Below the pieces are notes generated by a model, which searched no databases, was not told where the DNA came from, and saw nothing but the letters and a program-made list of their open reading frames with translations. From contig CAWAWM010000008.1 of the NCBI GenBank assembly GCA_963785765.1, positions 992,001 to 1,056,000 on the forward strand: 64,000 nucleotides of DNA, written 5' to 3'. Source of the stretch: DATBGO01 sp963785765 (GTDB lineage: Bacteria; Actinomycetota; Actinomycetes; Streptosporangiales; Streptosporangiaceae). Made by a program: the position numbers and the translations under genes. Positions 34,280-43,613 of this stretch are shown here, one piece after another (within the stretch, counting starts at the first letter, position 1; every line of letters starts with the position of its first letter).

Positions 34280-34305
34280 TAGTGTCCTAGCCGAACTGGA
34301 GTTCG
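34280..34305 (+). promoter_or_regulatory. LexA (SOS) box and -10 element upstream of ruvCAB
   Basis: CGAACTGGAGTTCG at 34292-34305 is a perfect palindrome of the form CGAAC-N4-GTTCG, the actinobacterial LexA operator. TAGTGT at 34280-34285 is a fitting -10, so the box would cover the transcription start, 39 bases before ruvC. An additional half-site (GAGTTCGC) follows at about 34312. LexA control of ruv operons is established in other bacteria. Confidence 0.85.
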
Positions 34306-34343
34306 CAACCTGAGTTCGCGACCGACCGGGATAGGTGAGCGGC

Positions 34344-34886
34344 ATGCGGGTGCTCGGCGTCGACCCCGGCCTGACCCGGTGCGGGATCGGGGTCATCGAC
34401 GGCGAGCCAGGCCGCCCGCTGAGCCTGGTGGCGACGGACGTGATCAGGACCGATGCCGGCGCCGACATCGCGGCCAGGCTGCTCGCGCTCGAGCAGCAGA
34501 TCGGGCACTGGCTGACGGTCTATCACCCGGACGCGGTAGCCGTCGAGCGGGTCTTCAGCCAGCACAACGTGCGGACCGCGATGGGCACGGCCCAGGCCGG
34601 CGCGATTGCCATCGTGTGCGCGGCGCGGCACGGCCTGCCGGTCGCCCTGCACACACCCAGCGAGGTCAAGGCCGCCGTGACCGGCAACGGCCGGGCCGGC
34701 AAGGCACAGGTGACGGCCATGGTGGCGCGGCTGCTCGCGCTGGCCGATCCGCCGCGGCCCGCGGATTCGGCCGATGCGCTCGCCCTGGCCATCTGCCACC
34801 TGTGGCGCGGCGCGGCGCAGCGCCGGCTGACGGCGGCGCTGGCCACCGCGCGAGCCGCCCAGCAGGTCAAGTCGGGAGGAACCTGA
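34344..34886 (+). CDS. ruvC: Holliday junction resolvase RuvC
   Basis: A 180-residue nuclease that cuts Holliday junctions brought by RuvAB. The acidic metal ligands are D7 (VLGVDPGLT), E68 (VAVERVFSQHN) and the Asp pair in PADSADALALAICH near 141-145. Length is normal. ATG 34344 has AGGTGAG five bases upstream; a GTG three codons earlier is possible. The stop shares a base with the ruvA start. Likely SOS-induced through the LexA box just upstream. Confidence 0.93.
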   Translation: MRVLGVDPGLTRCGIGVIDGEPGRPLSLVATDVIRTDAGADIAARLLALEQQIGHWLTVYHPDAVAVERVFSQHNVRTAMGTAQAGAIAIVCAARHGLPVALHTPSEVKAAVTGNGRAGKAQVTAMVARLLALADPPRPADSADALALAICHLWRGAAQRRLTAALATARAAQQVKSGGT

Positions 34887-35526
34887 TGATTGCGCACCTG
34901 GACGGGGTGGTCTGCTCGGTGGCGCCTGATGGTGCGGTCATCGAGGTCGGCGGGGTCGGGCTGCTGGTCCAGTGCACGCCGGGCACCCTGGCCGGGCTGC
35001 GCGGTGGCCAGCGCGCCAAGGTCGCGACCTCGCTGGTGGTCAGGGAGGACGCGCTGACTCTCTACGGCTTCGCCGACGAGGACGAGCGGAACACCTTCGA
35101 GCTGCTCCAGACGGCCAGCGGAGTCGGGCCGCGGCTGGCCCTGGCCATGCTCGCCGTGTTCAGCCCGGACGGCCTGCGGCGCGCCATCGCGGCCGAGGAT
35201 CTCGCCGCGCTGACCACCGTCCCTGGCATCGGCCGCAAGGGCGCCCAGCGCATCGTCCTGGAGCTGGCCGGCGGCTGGGCTCGCCGGCCGAGGTGGTGGC
35301 CGCGGGTAACGGCGCTGGCGGGCCGGTGCAGGCCAGGCTGGCGCCGTGGCGGGATCAGGTCCGGGCCGGCCTGGTCGGCCTGGGCTGGCAGCCGCGCGAC
35401 GCCGACCAGGCCATCGCGGCGGTCGAGCCCGAGCTGCTCCACGGCTCGTCAGCCGGTCAGGACGGCCAGGACATCGAGGTCGCGGTGGCGCTGCGCGCCG
35501 CGCTGCGGGTGCTGGGGCGCCCATGA
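34886..35526 (+). CDS. ruvA: Holliday junction helicase subunit RuvA, frameshifted
   Basis: ATG 34886 with GGGAGGAA upstream opens MIAHLDGVVCSVAPDGAVIE, then the tetramer DNA-binding domains with FELLQTASGVGPRLALAML and LTTVPGIGRKGAQRIVLELA (two helix-hairpin-helix motifs). At about 35265-35275 the frame must change: GCCGGCGGCTGGG needs one more C to read GRLGSPAEVVAAGNGAGG and on to the domain III tail QVRAGLVGLGWQPRDADQAI. That tail contacts RuvB, and the stop is at 35526. Uncorrected, the protein would lose domain III and gain an Arg/Trp-rich tail. The rest is undamaged, so sequencing error is likely. It overlaps ruvB by four bases. Confidence 0.88.
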
Positions 35527-36650
35527 CCGGCGGCGATCGCGCCCCGCGCGCTGATCAAGGGCCGGCCGCAGGCACCAGCCCCCGGGCTGACGAGCGCCTG
35601 GAGTCGGCCGACGAGCGCCTGGTGTCGCCGGTGGCCGAAGCCGATGACCGGCTGATCGAGGGGGCCCTGCGGCCGAAACGGCTCGGCGAGCTGGTCGGCC
35701 AGAGCCGGGTCAGGGAGCAGCTGTCGCTGGTTCTGGAGGGGGCGCTGGGCCGCGGCCAGCCCGCCGATCACGTGCTGCTGTCCGGGCCGCCCGGCCTTGG
35801 CAAGACCACCATCGCCATGATCATCGCCGCCGAGCTCGGTGCGCCGCTGCGGGTCACCAGCGGACCGGCGATCGAGCGGGCCGGCGACCTGGCCGCCGTG
35901 CTGTCCACCCTGTCCGAGGGCGAGGTGGTGTTCATCGACGAGATCCACCGCGTCGCCAGGCCGGCCGAGGAGATGCTCTACCTGGCCATGGAGGATTTCC
36001 GGGTCGACGTGGTGATCGGCAAGGGGCCAGGGGCCACCGCGATCCCGCTGGACATCGCGCCGTTCACCCTGGTCGGGGCCACCACCAGGGCCGGGCTGCT
36101 GCCCGCTCCGCTGCGCGACAGATTCGGCTTCACCGCGCACCTGGACTTCTACGAGCCGGCCGAGCTCGAGGTCATCGTGCGCAGGTCGGCCGGCCTGCTG
36201 CGGGTGGCGCTGCGCGATGACGGTGCCGCGGAGATCGCCGGCCGGTCCCGGGGCACGCCGCGGATCGCCAACCGGCTGCTGCGCCGGGTCCGCGACTATG
36301 CGGAGGTCCGGGCCGACGGCGTGGTGACCAGGTCGGTGGCCCGCGCGGCGCTCGAGCTGTACGAGGTCGACGACAGCGGGCTTGACCGGCTGGACCGCGC
36401 GGTGCTGTCCGCGCTGGTGCGCCGGTTCGGCGGCGGCCCGGTGGGCCTGTCGACCCTGGCGGTGGCGGTGGGGGAGGAAGCGGAGACGGTCGAGGTCGTC
36501 GTCGAGCCGTTCCTGGTCCGGGCCGGACTCATCGCCAGGACACCGCGCGGCCGGGTGGCCACCCCGGCCGCCTGGCCACAGCTCGGCCTGGCCGTCCCCG
36601 AGCCGCCCGCGGCGCCGCCTCCATCGGCGGCTGACACGCTTTTCAGCTGA
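35523..36650 (+). CDS. ruvB: Holliday junction ATP-dependent helicase RuvB
   Basis: A 375-residue AAA+ motor of branch migration. Walker A GPPGLGKTT, Walker B VVFIDEIHR, sensor GATTRAGLLPAPLRDRF and the C-terminal winged helix (FGGGPVGLSTLAVAVGEE) are all present. The first 45 residues (ADERLESADERLVSPVAEAD) form a charged repeat-like extension seen in actinobacterial RuvB. ATG start at 35523 overlaps the ruvA stop (ATGA). Confidence 0.93.
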   Translation: MTGGDRAPRADQGPAAGTSPRADERLESADERLVSPVAEADDRLIEGALRPKRLGELVGQSRVREQLSLVLEGALGRGQPADHVLLSGPPGLGKTTIAMIIAAELGAPLRVTSGPAIERAGDLAAVLSTLSEGEVVFIDEIHRVARPAEEMLYLAMEDFRVDVVIGKGPGATAIPLDIAPFTLVGATTRAGLLPAPLRDRFGFTAHLDFYEPAELEVIVRRSAGLLRVALRDDGAAEIAGRSRGTPRIANRLLRRVRDYAEVRADGVVTRSVARAALELYEVDDSGLDRLDRAVLSALVRRFGGGPVGLSTLAVAVGEEAETVEVVVEPFLVRAGLIARTPRGRVATPAAWPQLGLAVPEPPAAPPPSAADTLFS

Positions 36651-36743
36651 TCAGGACCAGCTCCGCGGCGGCGGCCGCGGCGATTTGGCACGTTACGTCC
36701 GGTCGCGGCCTGGTCACGATCACTCATCAGACGTCGTAGCCTG

Positions 36744-36772
36744 TTGGTGCGTCGCTTGTGCGCCGCTACACT
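36744..36772 (+). promoter_or_regulatory. Candidate sigma-70 promoter for yajC-secDF
   Basis: TTGGTG at 36744-36749 and TACACT at 36767-36772 are 17 bases apart in the 245-base gap between ruvB and yajC. This fits an actinobacterial housekeeping promoter with a leader of about 115 bases. Seen by eye only. Confidence 0.45.
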
Positions 36773-36895
36773 TCGGCAGTTGGTCAAATGACGCCGTCCT
36801 GGCGCCGTGCCGGCCCGACCGGCCCGGGCCGGGCCAGCCTCGGTGCCTGGCACCGGCGCCGGCCAGCGCGGCAATCAACGGAAGGATGCCCCGTG

Positions 36896-37324
36896 ATGGG
36901 GAACATATTTCTCGCGGCTACCAGCACCAAGACGTCCGGTAGCAGCCTCCTGCCCATCTTGTTCATCGCGGCGCTGTTCGTCGTCCTGTACCTGGTGATG
37001 ATCAGGCCGCAGCGGAACCGGCAGCGCCAGGCTGCGCAGCGGCAGAGCGCCGTGCTGCCCGGCCAGCGGGTCCGCACCACCGCCGGGATATACGGCACCA
37101 TCACGGCGGTCGACGACGCCGACGTGGAGGTCGAGGTGGCGCCGGGGGTACGGATCAAGATGCTCCGGCGGGCGATCATGGACGTGCTGAGTGACGAGAG
37201 CCAGGCCGGCAGCGACCCGCAGTCAGCTGAATCGCAGGCCACCTTCGACGGCCAGGCCACGGACACGTTCGGCGATAAAGCGGCCGACGACTGGAATTCC
37301 CAGGACCGGAATCCGCAGGTGTGA
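36896..37324 (+). CDS. yajC: Preprotein translocase auxiliary subunit YajC
   Basis: A 142-residue single-span membrane protein of the SecDF-YajC complex. The membrane segment is at residues 18-38 (SLLPILFIAALFVVLYLVMI), followed by RPQRNRQRQ and the soluble VRTTAGIYGTITAVDDADVE domain. The acidic, Gln/Ser-rich tail of about 45 residues is longer than in enterobacteria. ATG 36896 has GGAAGGA nine bases upstream; GTG 36893 is in frame. secD follows after 29 bases. Confidence 0.92.
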   Translation: MGNIFLAATSTKTSGSSLLPILFIAALFVVLYLVMIRPQRNRQRQAAQRQSAVLPGQRVRTTAGIYGTITAVDDADVEVEVAPGVRIKMLRRAIMDVLSDESQAGSDPQSAESQATFDGQATDTFGDKAADDWNSQDRNPQV

Positions 37325-37353
37325 CGCGGGCCCTCAAGTAAGGACAGGCAGAA

Positions 37354-39144
37354 GTGGCTCCCCCTAGCGCCAATAGGTCTCACCCCGGGCGCATGATCGC
37401 GGCGCTGGTCGTCTTGATCATCATCATGCTGGCCAGCGTCATCGGCAGCGACCTGACGCACCCGGGCAGCTGGTCCAAGAACTTCAAGATCGGCCTGGGC
37501 CTGGACCTGTCCAGCGGCACCACGGTCACGTTGAAGGCGGTGACCCCGAACTCATCCAAGCCGCCCAGCCAGACGGCCATGACCGAGGCCAGGACGATCA
37601 TGGACGACCGGGTCAGCGGGGCCGGCTTCACCGGTGCCGTGGTCCAGCAGGAAGGCCCGAACATCATCACCGTGTCGGTGCCTGGCAAGGGCGCGCAGCA
37701 GGTGGAGAACCTGGTCGGCCGGACCGCGCTGCTGCGGTTCCGTCAGGTGCTGCTGGTCGCGCCGAACCTGACCACCTCGACGGCCACCCCGACGCCGACC
37801 CCGTCAGCCTCCGCGAGCAAGCCCGCGGCCAAGTCGTCGAAGACGGCGAAAGCAACGCCCACGCCGACGGCCAGTGCCAGTGCGTCGCCGAGCCCGGCCG
37901 CATCGCCAACCGCGTCCCCGTCGGCCACCCCGGCGCTGTCGACCACTGCTGACGGCCAGGGTGACGCGGCGGCGCTGTCTCCCGCGGTCAAGGCCCTGTT
38001 CAACAAGCTGAACTGCAACGACGCCGACTGGCAGCAGAAGATCTACGGCACCAACTCGCAGGCCTGGGACAACGTCAACAACCAGATCGTGGCGTGCTAC
38101 CAGGGTGAGAAGTACGCGCTGGACAAGTCCACGGTGACCGGCGAGATGCTGAAATCGGCGAGCGGCTCGCTGAACACCAACGGCACCTGGCAGGTCAACC
38201 TCAACTTCAACGGCACCGGCGCGAAGGCCTTCGGCACGCTGAGTTCGAACATGTACGCCAAGTACGCCGGCTCGGCCACGAACCCGCAGAACAACTTCGC
38301 CATCGTGCTGGACGGCGCGCCGGTCTCCGTCGCCTACATCGCGCAGCCGATCAACGACGGCACCGGCCAGATCACCGGCTCGTTCACCGAGAATCAGGCG
38401 AACTACCTGGCCAACGTGCTGAGTTACGGGCACCTGCCGCTGAGTTTCAAGAACGAGTCCACCCAGGCGATCTCGGCGCAGCTCGGCTCGGCCCAGCTGC
38501 AGGCGGGCCTGGCGGCGGGCGCGGTCGGCCTGCTGCTGGTGGTGCTCTACTCGTTCCTGTACTACCGCGGGCTGGGCATCGTGTCGGTCTCCAGCCTGGC
38601 GATCGCGGCCGTGCTGGCGCTGCTGTCGGTGACCCTGCTCAGCAAGTACTCCGGCTTCACGCTGAACCTGGCTGGCGTGGCGGGCCTGATCGTCGCGATC
38701 GGGATCACGGCCGACTCGTTCGTGGTCTTCTTCGAGCGGCTCCGCGATGAGGTCAGAGAGGGCCGCAGTCTGCGGCCGGCCGTGGAACGCGGCTGGCAGC
38801 GCGCCCGGCGGACCATCCTGGTGTCGGACACGGTGTCCTTCCTGGCCGCCCTGATGCTCTGGTATTTCTCGATCGACCAGGTCAAGAGCTTCGCGTTCAC
38901 GCTCGGCCTGACCACGGTGATCGACGTCATCGTCGTGTTCCTGTTCACCCATCCGATGATCACGATCCTGGCCAGGACGAAGTTCTACGGTGACGGGCAC
39001 CCGCTGTCCGGGCTTGATCCGGCGCGGCTCGGCGCCAGGTCGCCTTGGCGCGGCTCCCGGCGCACTCCGGTCAGGCCCAGCACCGACAATGCCAGCGCCA
39101 CGGCGACCGGCCAGCCGTCCCGGACCACCCCGAAGGAGGCGTGA
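37354..39144 (+). CDS. secD: Protein translocase subunit SecD
   Basis: A 596-residue membrane protein that uses the proton gradient to pull exported proteins through SecYEG. The first membrane segment is at residues 12-30, and FKIGLGLDLSSGTTVTL opens the large outer domain. The C-terminal five-helix bundle contains FTLNLAGVAGLIVAIGITAD and SVVFFERLRDEVREG-like motifs. Unusual is a Ser/Thr/Ala/Pro-rich insert at about residues 140-205 inside the outer P1 region. GTG start with AAGGA upstream. Stop and secF start share one base. Confidence 0.93.
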   Translation: MAPPSANRSHPGRMIAALVVLIIIMLASVIGSDLTHPGSWSKNFKIGLGLDLSSGTTVTLKAVTPNSSKPPSQTAMTEARTIMDDRVSGAGFTGAVVQQEGPNIITVSVPGKGAQQVENLVGRTALLRFRQVLLVAPNLTTSTATPTPTPSASASKPAAKSSKTAKATPTPTASASASPSPAASPTASPSATPALSTTADGQGDAAALSPAVKALFNKLNCNDADWQQKIYGTNSQAWDNVNNQIVACYQGEKYALDKSTVTGEMLKSASGSLNTNGTWQVNLNFNGTGAKAFGTLSSNMYAKYAGSATNPQNNFAIVLDGAPVSVAYIAQPINDGTGQITGSFTENQANYLANVLSYGHLPLSFKNESTQAISAQLGSAQLQAGLAAGAVGLLLVVLYSFLYYRGLGIVSVSSLAIAAVLALLSVTLLSKYSGFTLNLAGVAGLIVAIGITADSFVVFFERLRDEVREGRSLRPAVERGWQRARRTILVSDTVSFLAALMLWYFSIDQVKSFAFTLGLTTVIDVIVVFLFTHPMITILARTKFYGDGHPLSGLDPARLGARSPWRGSRRTPVRPSTDNASATATGQPSRTTPKEA

Positions 39145-40433
39145 TGTCCTGGATCGGCAACATCGGCGGCCGGCTGTACCGGGGCGAGGTTTCCTTCGAC
39201 TTCGTCGGCCGGCGGCGGCTGTGGTACACGATCTCCGGCCTGATCCTGGTGATCAGCCTGGCCGCGCTGTTCGGCCGCGGGCTGAACGAGAGCATCGACT
39301 TCAAGGGCGGCTCGCTCTTCGAGTTCAAGGCCCCGCACGCCACCGAGCAGCAGGTGAACGCGACGGTCGTGAACGCGGGCGGCGGAGCCGGCGCGATCAT
39401 CCAGACGGTCGGCGTCGGCAGCCACGCCAGCTGGGAGGTGCAGACCAGCAAGCTCAGCGCTCCGGAAGCGAACCGGGTCCAGGACGCGATCGCGGCCAAC
39501 CTGCACCCGGTCGGCGGAGCGAACGCGATCAGCTCGACGTTCAACAGCCCGAGCTGGGGGAGCCAGATCTCCCAGAAGGCCTTGGAGGCCCTGATCGCGT
39601 TCCTGATCGCGATCGTGATCTACCTGTCGATCGCGTTCGAGTGGAAGATGGCGACCGCCGCGCTGGTGGCACTGGCGCACGACATCGTCATCACGGTTGG
39701 TATTTATGCCCTGGCCGGCTTCCAGGTCAGCCCGGCCACGGTCATCGGCCTGCTGACCATCCTCGGTTACTCGCTGTATGACACGGTGGTCGTGTTCGAC
39801 AAGGTCAGGGAAAATACCGCCGGCCTGCTCGGCACCAACCGCAGCACCTACAGCCAGGCCGCCAACCTGGCCCTGAACCAGACCCTGGTCAGGTCCATCA
39901 ATACCTCCGTGATCGCGCTGCTGCCGGTGCTGGCCATCCTGATCACCAGCGTCACGCTGCTCGGGCCCGGCGAGCTCGAGGACCTGGCGCTGGTGCTGTT
40001 CGTCGGCATGCTGTCGGGCACCTACTCCTCGATCTGCATCGCCACGCCGGTGCTGGCCGCGCTGAAAGAGCGCGAGCCGCAGTACAAGGCGCTGGCCAAG
40101 CGGGTCGCGCTGCGTGCTTCCGGCGGCCGGGCAGCACAGCGCGCCAAGGCCAAGGCGGCCCAGGGCGGCTCCGGCCGGCCTGCTGGCGCGGCGGGCCGCC
40201 CGGCCACGGCGACCGGTCTGGCCGACCCGGTGGAGACCGAGCCGCAGGCTGCGGACGAGACGGCCGTCGAGCCCGGGGCCTTCGCCGACCCGGGGCCGGA
40301 TGAGCGCGTGCCAGCGGCGCGGGCGGCCGGCACGCCGCGCGGCGGCTCGGCCGCCCGGCCAGGGCCGCGACAGCAGCCCAGGCGGACCAGCGCGGCCAAG
40401 CGGCGGCCGACGGGCAAGAAGAAACGCCGGTAG
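39144..40433 (+). CDS. secF: Protein translocase subunit SecF
   Basis: A 429-residue partner of SecD. N-terminal FDFVGRRRLWYTISGLILVI begins the first membrane segment, then ESIDFKGGSLFEFK. The helix bundle has GYSLYDTVVVFDKVRENT and LNQTLVRSINTSVIALLPVL. From about residue 320 a cytoplasmic tail of roughly 110 residues is rich in Ala, Pro, Arg and Gly and ends in a Lys/Arg cluster. GAAGGAGG just before the ATG. Confidence 0.93.
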   Translation: MSWIGNIGGRLYRGEVSFDFVGRRRLWYTISGLILVISLAALFGRGLNESIDFKGGSLFEFKAPHATEQQVNATVVNAGGGAGAIIQTVGVGSHASWEVQTSKLSAPEANRVQDAIAANLHPVGGANAISSTFNSPSWGSQISQKALEALIAFLIAIVIYLSIAFEWKMATAALVALAHDIVITVGIYALAGFQVSPATVIGLLTILGYSLYDTVVVFDKVRENTAGLLGTNRSTYSQAANLALNQTLVRSINTSVIALLPVLAILITSVTLLGPGELEDLALVLFVGMLSGTYSSICIATPVLAALKEREPQYKALAKRVALRASGGRAAQRAKAKAAQGGSGRPAGAAGRPATATGLADPVETEPQAADETAVEPGAFADPGPDERVPAARAAGTPRGGSAARPGPRQQPRRTSAAKRRPTGKKKRR

Positions 40434-40438
40434 GCCGC

Positions 40439-40987
40439 ATGTCCAGCGGCCTGCAGGCGTCAGCCGATCATGACGTCGCCGCGCTGATCGGCGCCACCAT
40501 CAGGGATATTCCGGACTATCCGGAACCTGGCGTGGTGTTCAAGGACATCACGCCGCTGCTCGCCGACGGGGCCGCGTTCGGCGCGGTGGTAGCCGCGCTG
40601 GCGGTCGGCCACGGCCGGATCGACAAGGTGGCCGGCATCGAGGCGCGCGGCTTCATCCTGGCGGCGCCGGTGGCTCTCCGGCTGGGCGCGGGCTTCGTGC
40701 CGGTGCGCAAGCACGGCAAACTGCCCGGGCCCACGCACGCGCAGTCCTACGAGCTTGAATACGGCAGCGCGACCATCGAGGTGCATACCGACGCGTTCCA
40801 GCCCGGCGACCGGGTGCTGATCGTCGATGACGTGCTGGCCACCGGCGGCACCGCCGCCGCCACCGCGGAGCTTGTGCAGCGCAGCGGCGCGCAGATCGCG
40901 GCGATCATCGTCTTGATCGAGCTTTCGTTCCTGAGCGGACGGGACCGGCTGGGCGGCCTGGACGTCCGGTCGCTGCTCGCGGTCTGA
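40439..40987 (+). CDS. apt: Adenine phosphoribosyltransferase
   Basis: A 182-residue salvage enzyme that joins adenine and PRPP to AMP. The PRPP-binding loop is VLIVDDVLATGGTAAATAEL near residues 122-141. IEARGFILAAPVALRLGAGF and the N-terminal IRDIPDYPEPGVVFKDITPLL are family signatures. ATG 40439, three bases after the secF stop. The secDF-apt-relA order is widespread in actinobacteria and mildly suggests shared transcription. Cytoplasmic dimer by family. Confidence 0.93.
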   Translation: MSSGLQASADHDVAALIGATIRDIPDYPEPGVVFKDITPLLADGAAFGAVVAALAVGHGRIDKVAGIEARGFILAAPVALRLGAGFVPVRKHGKLPGPTHAQSYELEYGSATIEVHTDAFQPGDRVLIVDDVLATGGTAAATAELVQRSGAQIAAIIVLIELSFLSGRDRLGGLDVRSLLAV

Positions 40988-41063
40988 TCCTCTCGCCGCG
41001 AGCCGGGCACTTCGGGAATCGCCCGTCGATAGACTGGATGCTTGGCGGACGTGAGGAGCGCAT

Positions 41064-43553
41064 GTGCCCGGTGACGTAGCGACGGCCGGCCCGGCCGGAG
41101 CGGGTGTCACCCAGTCCGCTGCGGGCGGGCCTGAGCCCGACGGTGGGGCGACGCCCGGGGCGGACAGCGGGGTGACCCCGGCTAACGGCGCGCACGCGGC
41201 CGTCCCTGCCGACCAGGCCGCCGGGCCGCCCGGCCCCGGCCCGGCCGCTGCGGACGAGGCTGAAGCCAGCCAGGCGGCCCCGGACGGCGGCGAGACCCAG
41301 GCCGCGGCGGTCAGCGGCGCGGCCGCCGGGACGGCCGGCGTCAGGCGCAGGCTGGCCAGGCTGGGCGCGCCCCGCGGCGGCGGCACCAACCCGGTGCTCG
41401 AGCCGCTGATCAAGACGGTCCGCGCGACGCATCCCAAGGCCGATGTCCGGCTGATCGAGCGCGCCTACGACGTTGCCGCGCAGCTGCACGCGGGCCAGGT
41501 GCGCAAGAGCGGCGACCCTTACATCACGCACCCGCTGGCGGTGGCCACGATCCTGGCCGAGCTCGGCATGAACCACGAGACGCTGTGCGCGGCGCTGCTG
41601 CACGACACCATCGAGGACACCGCCTACACGCTGGCCGAGCTGCGCCGCGACTTCGGCGACGACATCGCCGCGCTGGTCGACGGCGTGACCAAGCTCGACA
41701 AGGTCAAATACGGCGACGCGGCCCAGGCCGAGACGGTCCGCAAGATGGTCGTCGCCATGTCCCGCGACATCCGGGTCCTGGTCATCAAGCTCGCCGACCG
41801 GCTGCACAACATGCGGACCCTGCGCTACCTGCCGCGGGCCAAGCAAGAACAGAAGTCGCGCGAGGTGCTGGAGATCTTCGCGCCGCTCGCGCACCGGCTG
41901 GGCATGAACACCGTCAAGTGGGAACTTGAGGACCTGGCCTTCGCCACCTTGTTCCCCAAGCGCTACGACGAGATCGCCCGGCTGGTGTCCGAGCGCGCGC
42001 CGCGGCGCGATGTGTTCCTGCAGGACGTCATCGAGGACGTGTCTGCCGACCTGCGCGAGGCGAAGATCAAGGCCCGGGTGACCGGCAGGCCGAAGCATTA
42101 CTACTCCGTGTACCAGAAGATGATCGCCAGGAATGTCGGGTTCGATGACATTTACGACCTGGTGGGCATTCGGGTGCTCGTCGATTCGGTCCGCGACTGC
42201 TATGCGGCGCTCGGTACCGTCCACGCGCGGTGGAATCCCGTGCCCGGGCGGTTCAAGGACTACATCGCGATGCCGAAGTTCAACATGTACCAGTCCCTGC
42301 ACACCACGGTGATCGGCCCGGAGGGCAAGCCGGTGGAGCTGCAGATCCGGACCTGGGGCATGCACAGGCGCGCCGAGTACGGCGTGGCCGCGCACTGGAA
42401 GTACAAGGAAGAGACCGCCACGGGCGGCCGCAGCGCGGCCGACCTGGCCTGGCTCAAGCAACTGGTCGACTGGCAGCGCGAGACCACCGACCCGGCCGAG
42501 TTCCTCGAGTCGCTCAGGTTCGACCTGGGCGCGGGCGAGGTCTACGTCTTCACGCCGCGCGGTGAGGTCATCGCGCTGCCGCAGGGCGCCACCCCGGTCG
42601 ACTTCGCCTACGCGATCCACACCGAGGTCGGTCACCGGACCATCGGTGCCCGGGTCAACGGCCGCCTGGTGGCGCTGGAATCGGCCCTCAGCAACGGCGA
42701 TACGGTCGAGATCTTCACCTCCAAGGCGGTCGACGCGGCGCCGAGCCGGGACTGGCTTGGCTTCGTCAAGAGCGCCAGGGCCCGCAACAAGATCAGGCAC
42801 TGGTTCTCCAAGGAACGCAGGGAAGCGGCGGCCGAGACCGGCAAGGCGGCGATCGCGCGGGCCATGCGCAAGCAGGGCCTGCCACTGCAGCGGCTGGCCA
42901 CCGGCGACGCTCTGCTGGCCATCGCCCACGAGCTCAGGTACGCGGACCTGTCCTCGCTCTACGCCGCCATCGGCGAAGGGCACGTGAGCGCGCAGTCAAT
43001 CGTCGCGAAGCTGGTCAAGTCGGCAGGCGGCATCGCCGGGGCCCAGGAAGACCTGGCCGAGACCACGCTGCTGACCCGGGCGCCGAAGCCGCGGCCGGTC
43101 GGCGACTCCGGCGTGGTGGTGGAGGGCTCGGCCGACGTGTGGGCCCGGCTGTCCAAGTGCTGCACGCCGGTGCCAGGCGACGACATCACCGGCTTCGTGA
43201 CCCGCGGCAACGGCGTGTCAGTGCACCGGGCCGACTGCGTCAACTTGCGCCACCTGCTCGAATCCCAGCCGGAGCGGCTGGTTTCGGTGCATTGGTCGCC
43301 GCGGGAAGGCTCGCTGTTCCTGGTGGCCATCCAGACCGAGGCCCTGGACCGGACCGGCTTGCTCTCCGATATCACCAAGGCCCTCTCGGACCAGCACGTC
43401 AACATCCTGTCCGCGTCGGTGACCACCACCAGGGACCGGGTCGCGGTCAGCAGGTTCACCTTCGAGATGGGCGATCCCAAGCACCTCGGGCACGTACTGC
43501 GCGCGGTCCGCTCGATAGACGGCGTCTACGACGTCTACCGGATCACCAACTAA
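41064..43553 (+). CDS. relA: Bifunctional (p)ppGpp synthetase/hydrolase (RelA/SpoT)
   Basis: An 829-residue Rel enzyme of the stringent response. The first 95 residues are disordered and Ala/Gly/Pro-rich. The HD hydrolase domain has LHAGQVRKSGDPYITHPLAV and LLHDTIEDTAYT (near 180), intact for ppGpp hydrolysis. The synthetase follows (KHYYSVYQKMIARNVGFDDI, DLVGIRVLVDSVRDCYAALG). Then come TGS (VYVFTPRGEVIALPQGATPV), a zinc-finger-like region (KCCTPVPGDDITGFVTRG) and a C-terminal ACT domain. GTG start 41064 with GAGGAG upstream. TAGACT at 41030-41035 may be its own -10. Single long Rel enzymes of this kind are the norm in actinobacteria. Confidence 0.94.
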   Translation: MPGDVATAGPAGAGVTQSAAGGPEPDGGATPGADSGVTPANGAHAAVPADQAAGPPGPGPAAADEAEASQAAPDGGETQAAAVSGAAAGTAGVRRRLARLGAPRGGGTNPVLEPLIKTVRATHPKADVRLIERAYDVAAQLHAGQVRKSGDPYITHPLAVATILAELGMNHETLCAALLHDTIEDTAYTLAELRRDFGDDIAALVDGVTKLDKVKYGDAAQAETVRKMVVAMSRDIRVLVIKLADRLHNMRTLRYLPRAKQEQKSREVLEIFAPLAHRLGMNTVKWELEDLAFATLFPKRYDEIARLVSERAPRRDVFLQDVIEDVSADLREAKIKARVTGRPKHYYSVYQKMIARNVGFDDIYDLVGIRVLVDSVRDCYAALGTVHARWNPVPGRFKDYIAMPKFNMYQSLHTTVIGPEGKPVELQIRTWGMHRRAEYGVAAHWKYKEETATGGRSAADLAWLKQLVDWQRETTDPAEFLESLRFDLGAGEVYVFTPRGEVIALPQGATPVDFAYAIHTEVGHRTIGARVNGRLVALESALSNGDTVEIFTSKAVDAAPSRDWLGFVKSARARNKIRHWFSKERREAAAETGKAAIARAMRKQGLPLQRLATGDALLAIAHELRYADLSSLYAAIGEGHVSAQSIVAKLVKSAGGIAGAQEDLAETTLLTRAPKPRPVGDSGVVVEGSADVWARLSKCCTPVPGDDITGFVTRGNGVSVHRADCVNLRHLLESQPERLVSVHWSPREGSLFLVAIQTEALDRTGLLSDITKALSDQHVNILSASVTTTRDRVAVSRFTFEMGDPKHLGHVLRAVRSIDGVYDVYRITN

Positions 43554-43613
43554 CTCCCGGCTGCGTTCGGCGCACGGCCAGCCGGCGAATCCGCCGCTAC
43601 TGCCTGGCCGGGC

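Noticed and set aside
40905..42983. A 692-codon minus-strand open frame
   Set aside because: Antisense to apt and relA; no recognisable domain and the plus-strand genes are certain.
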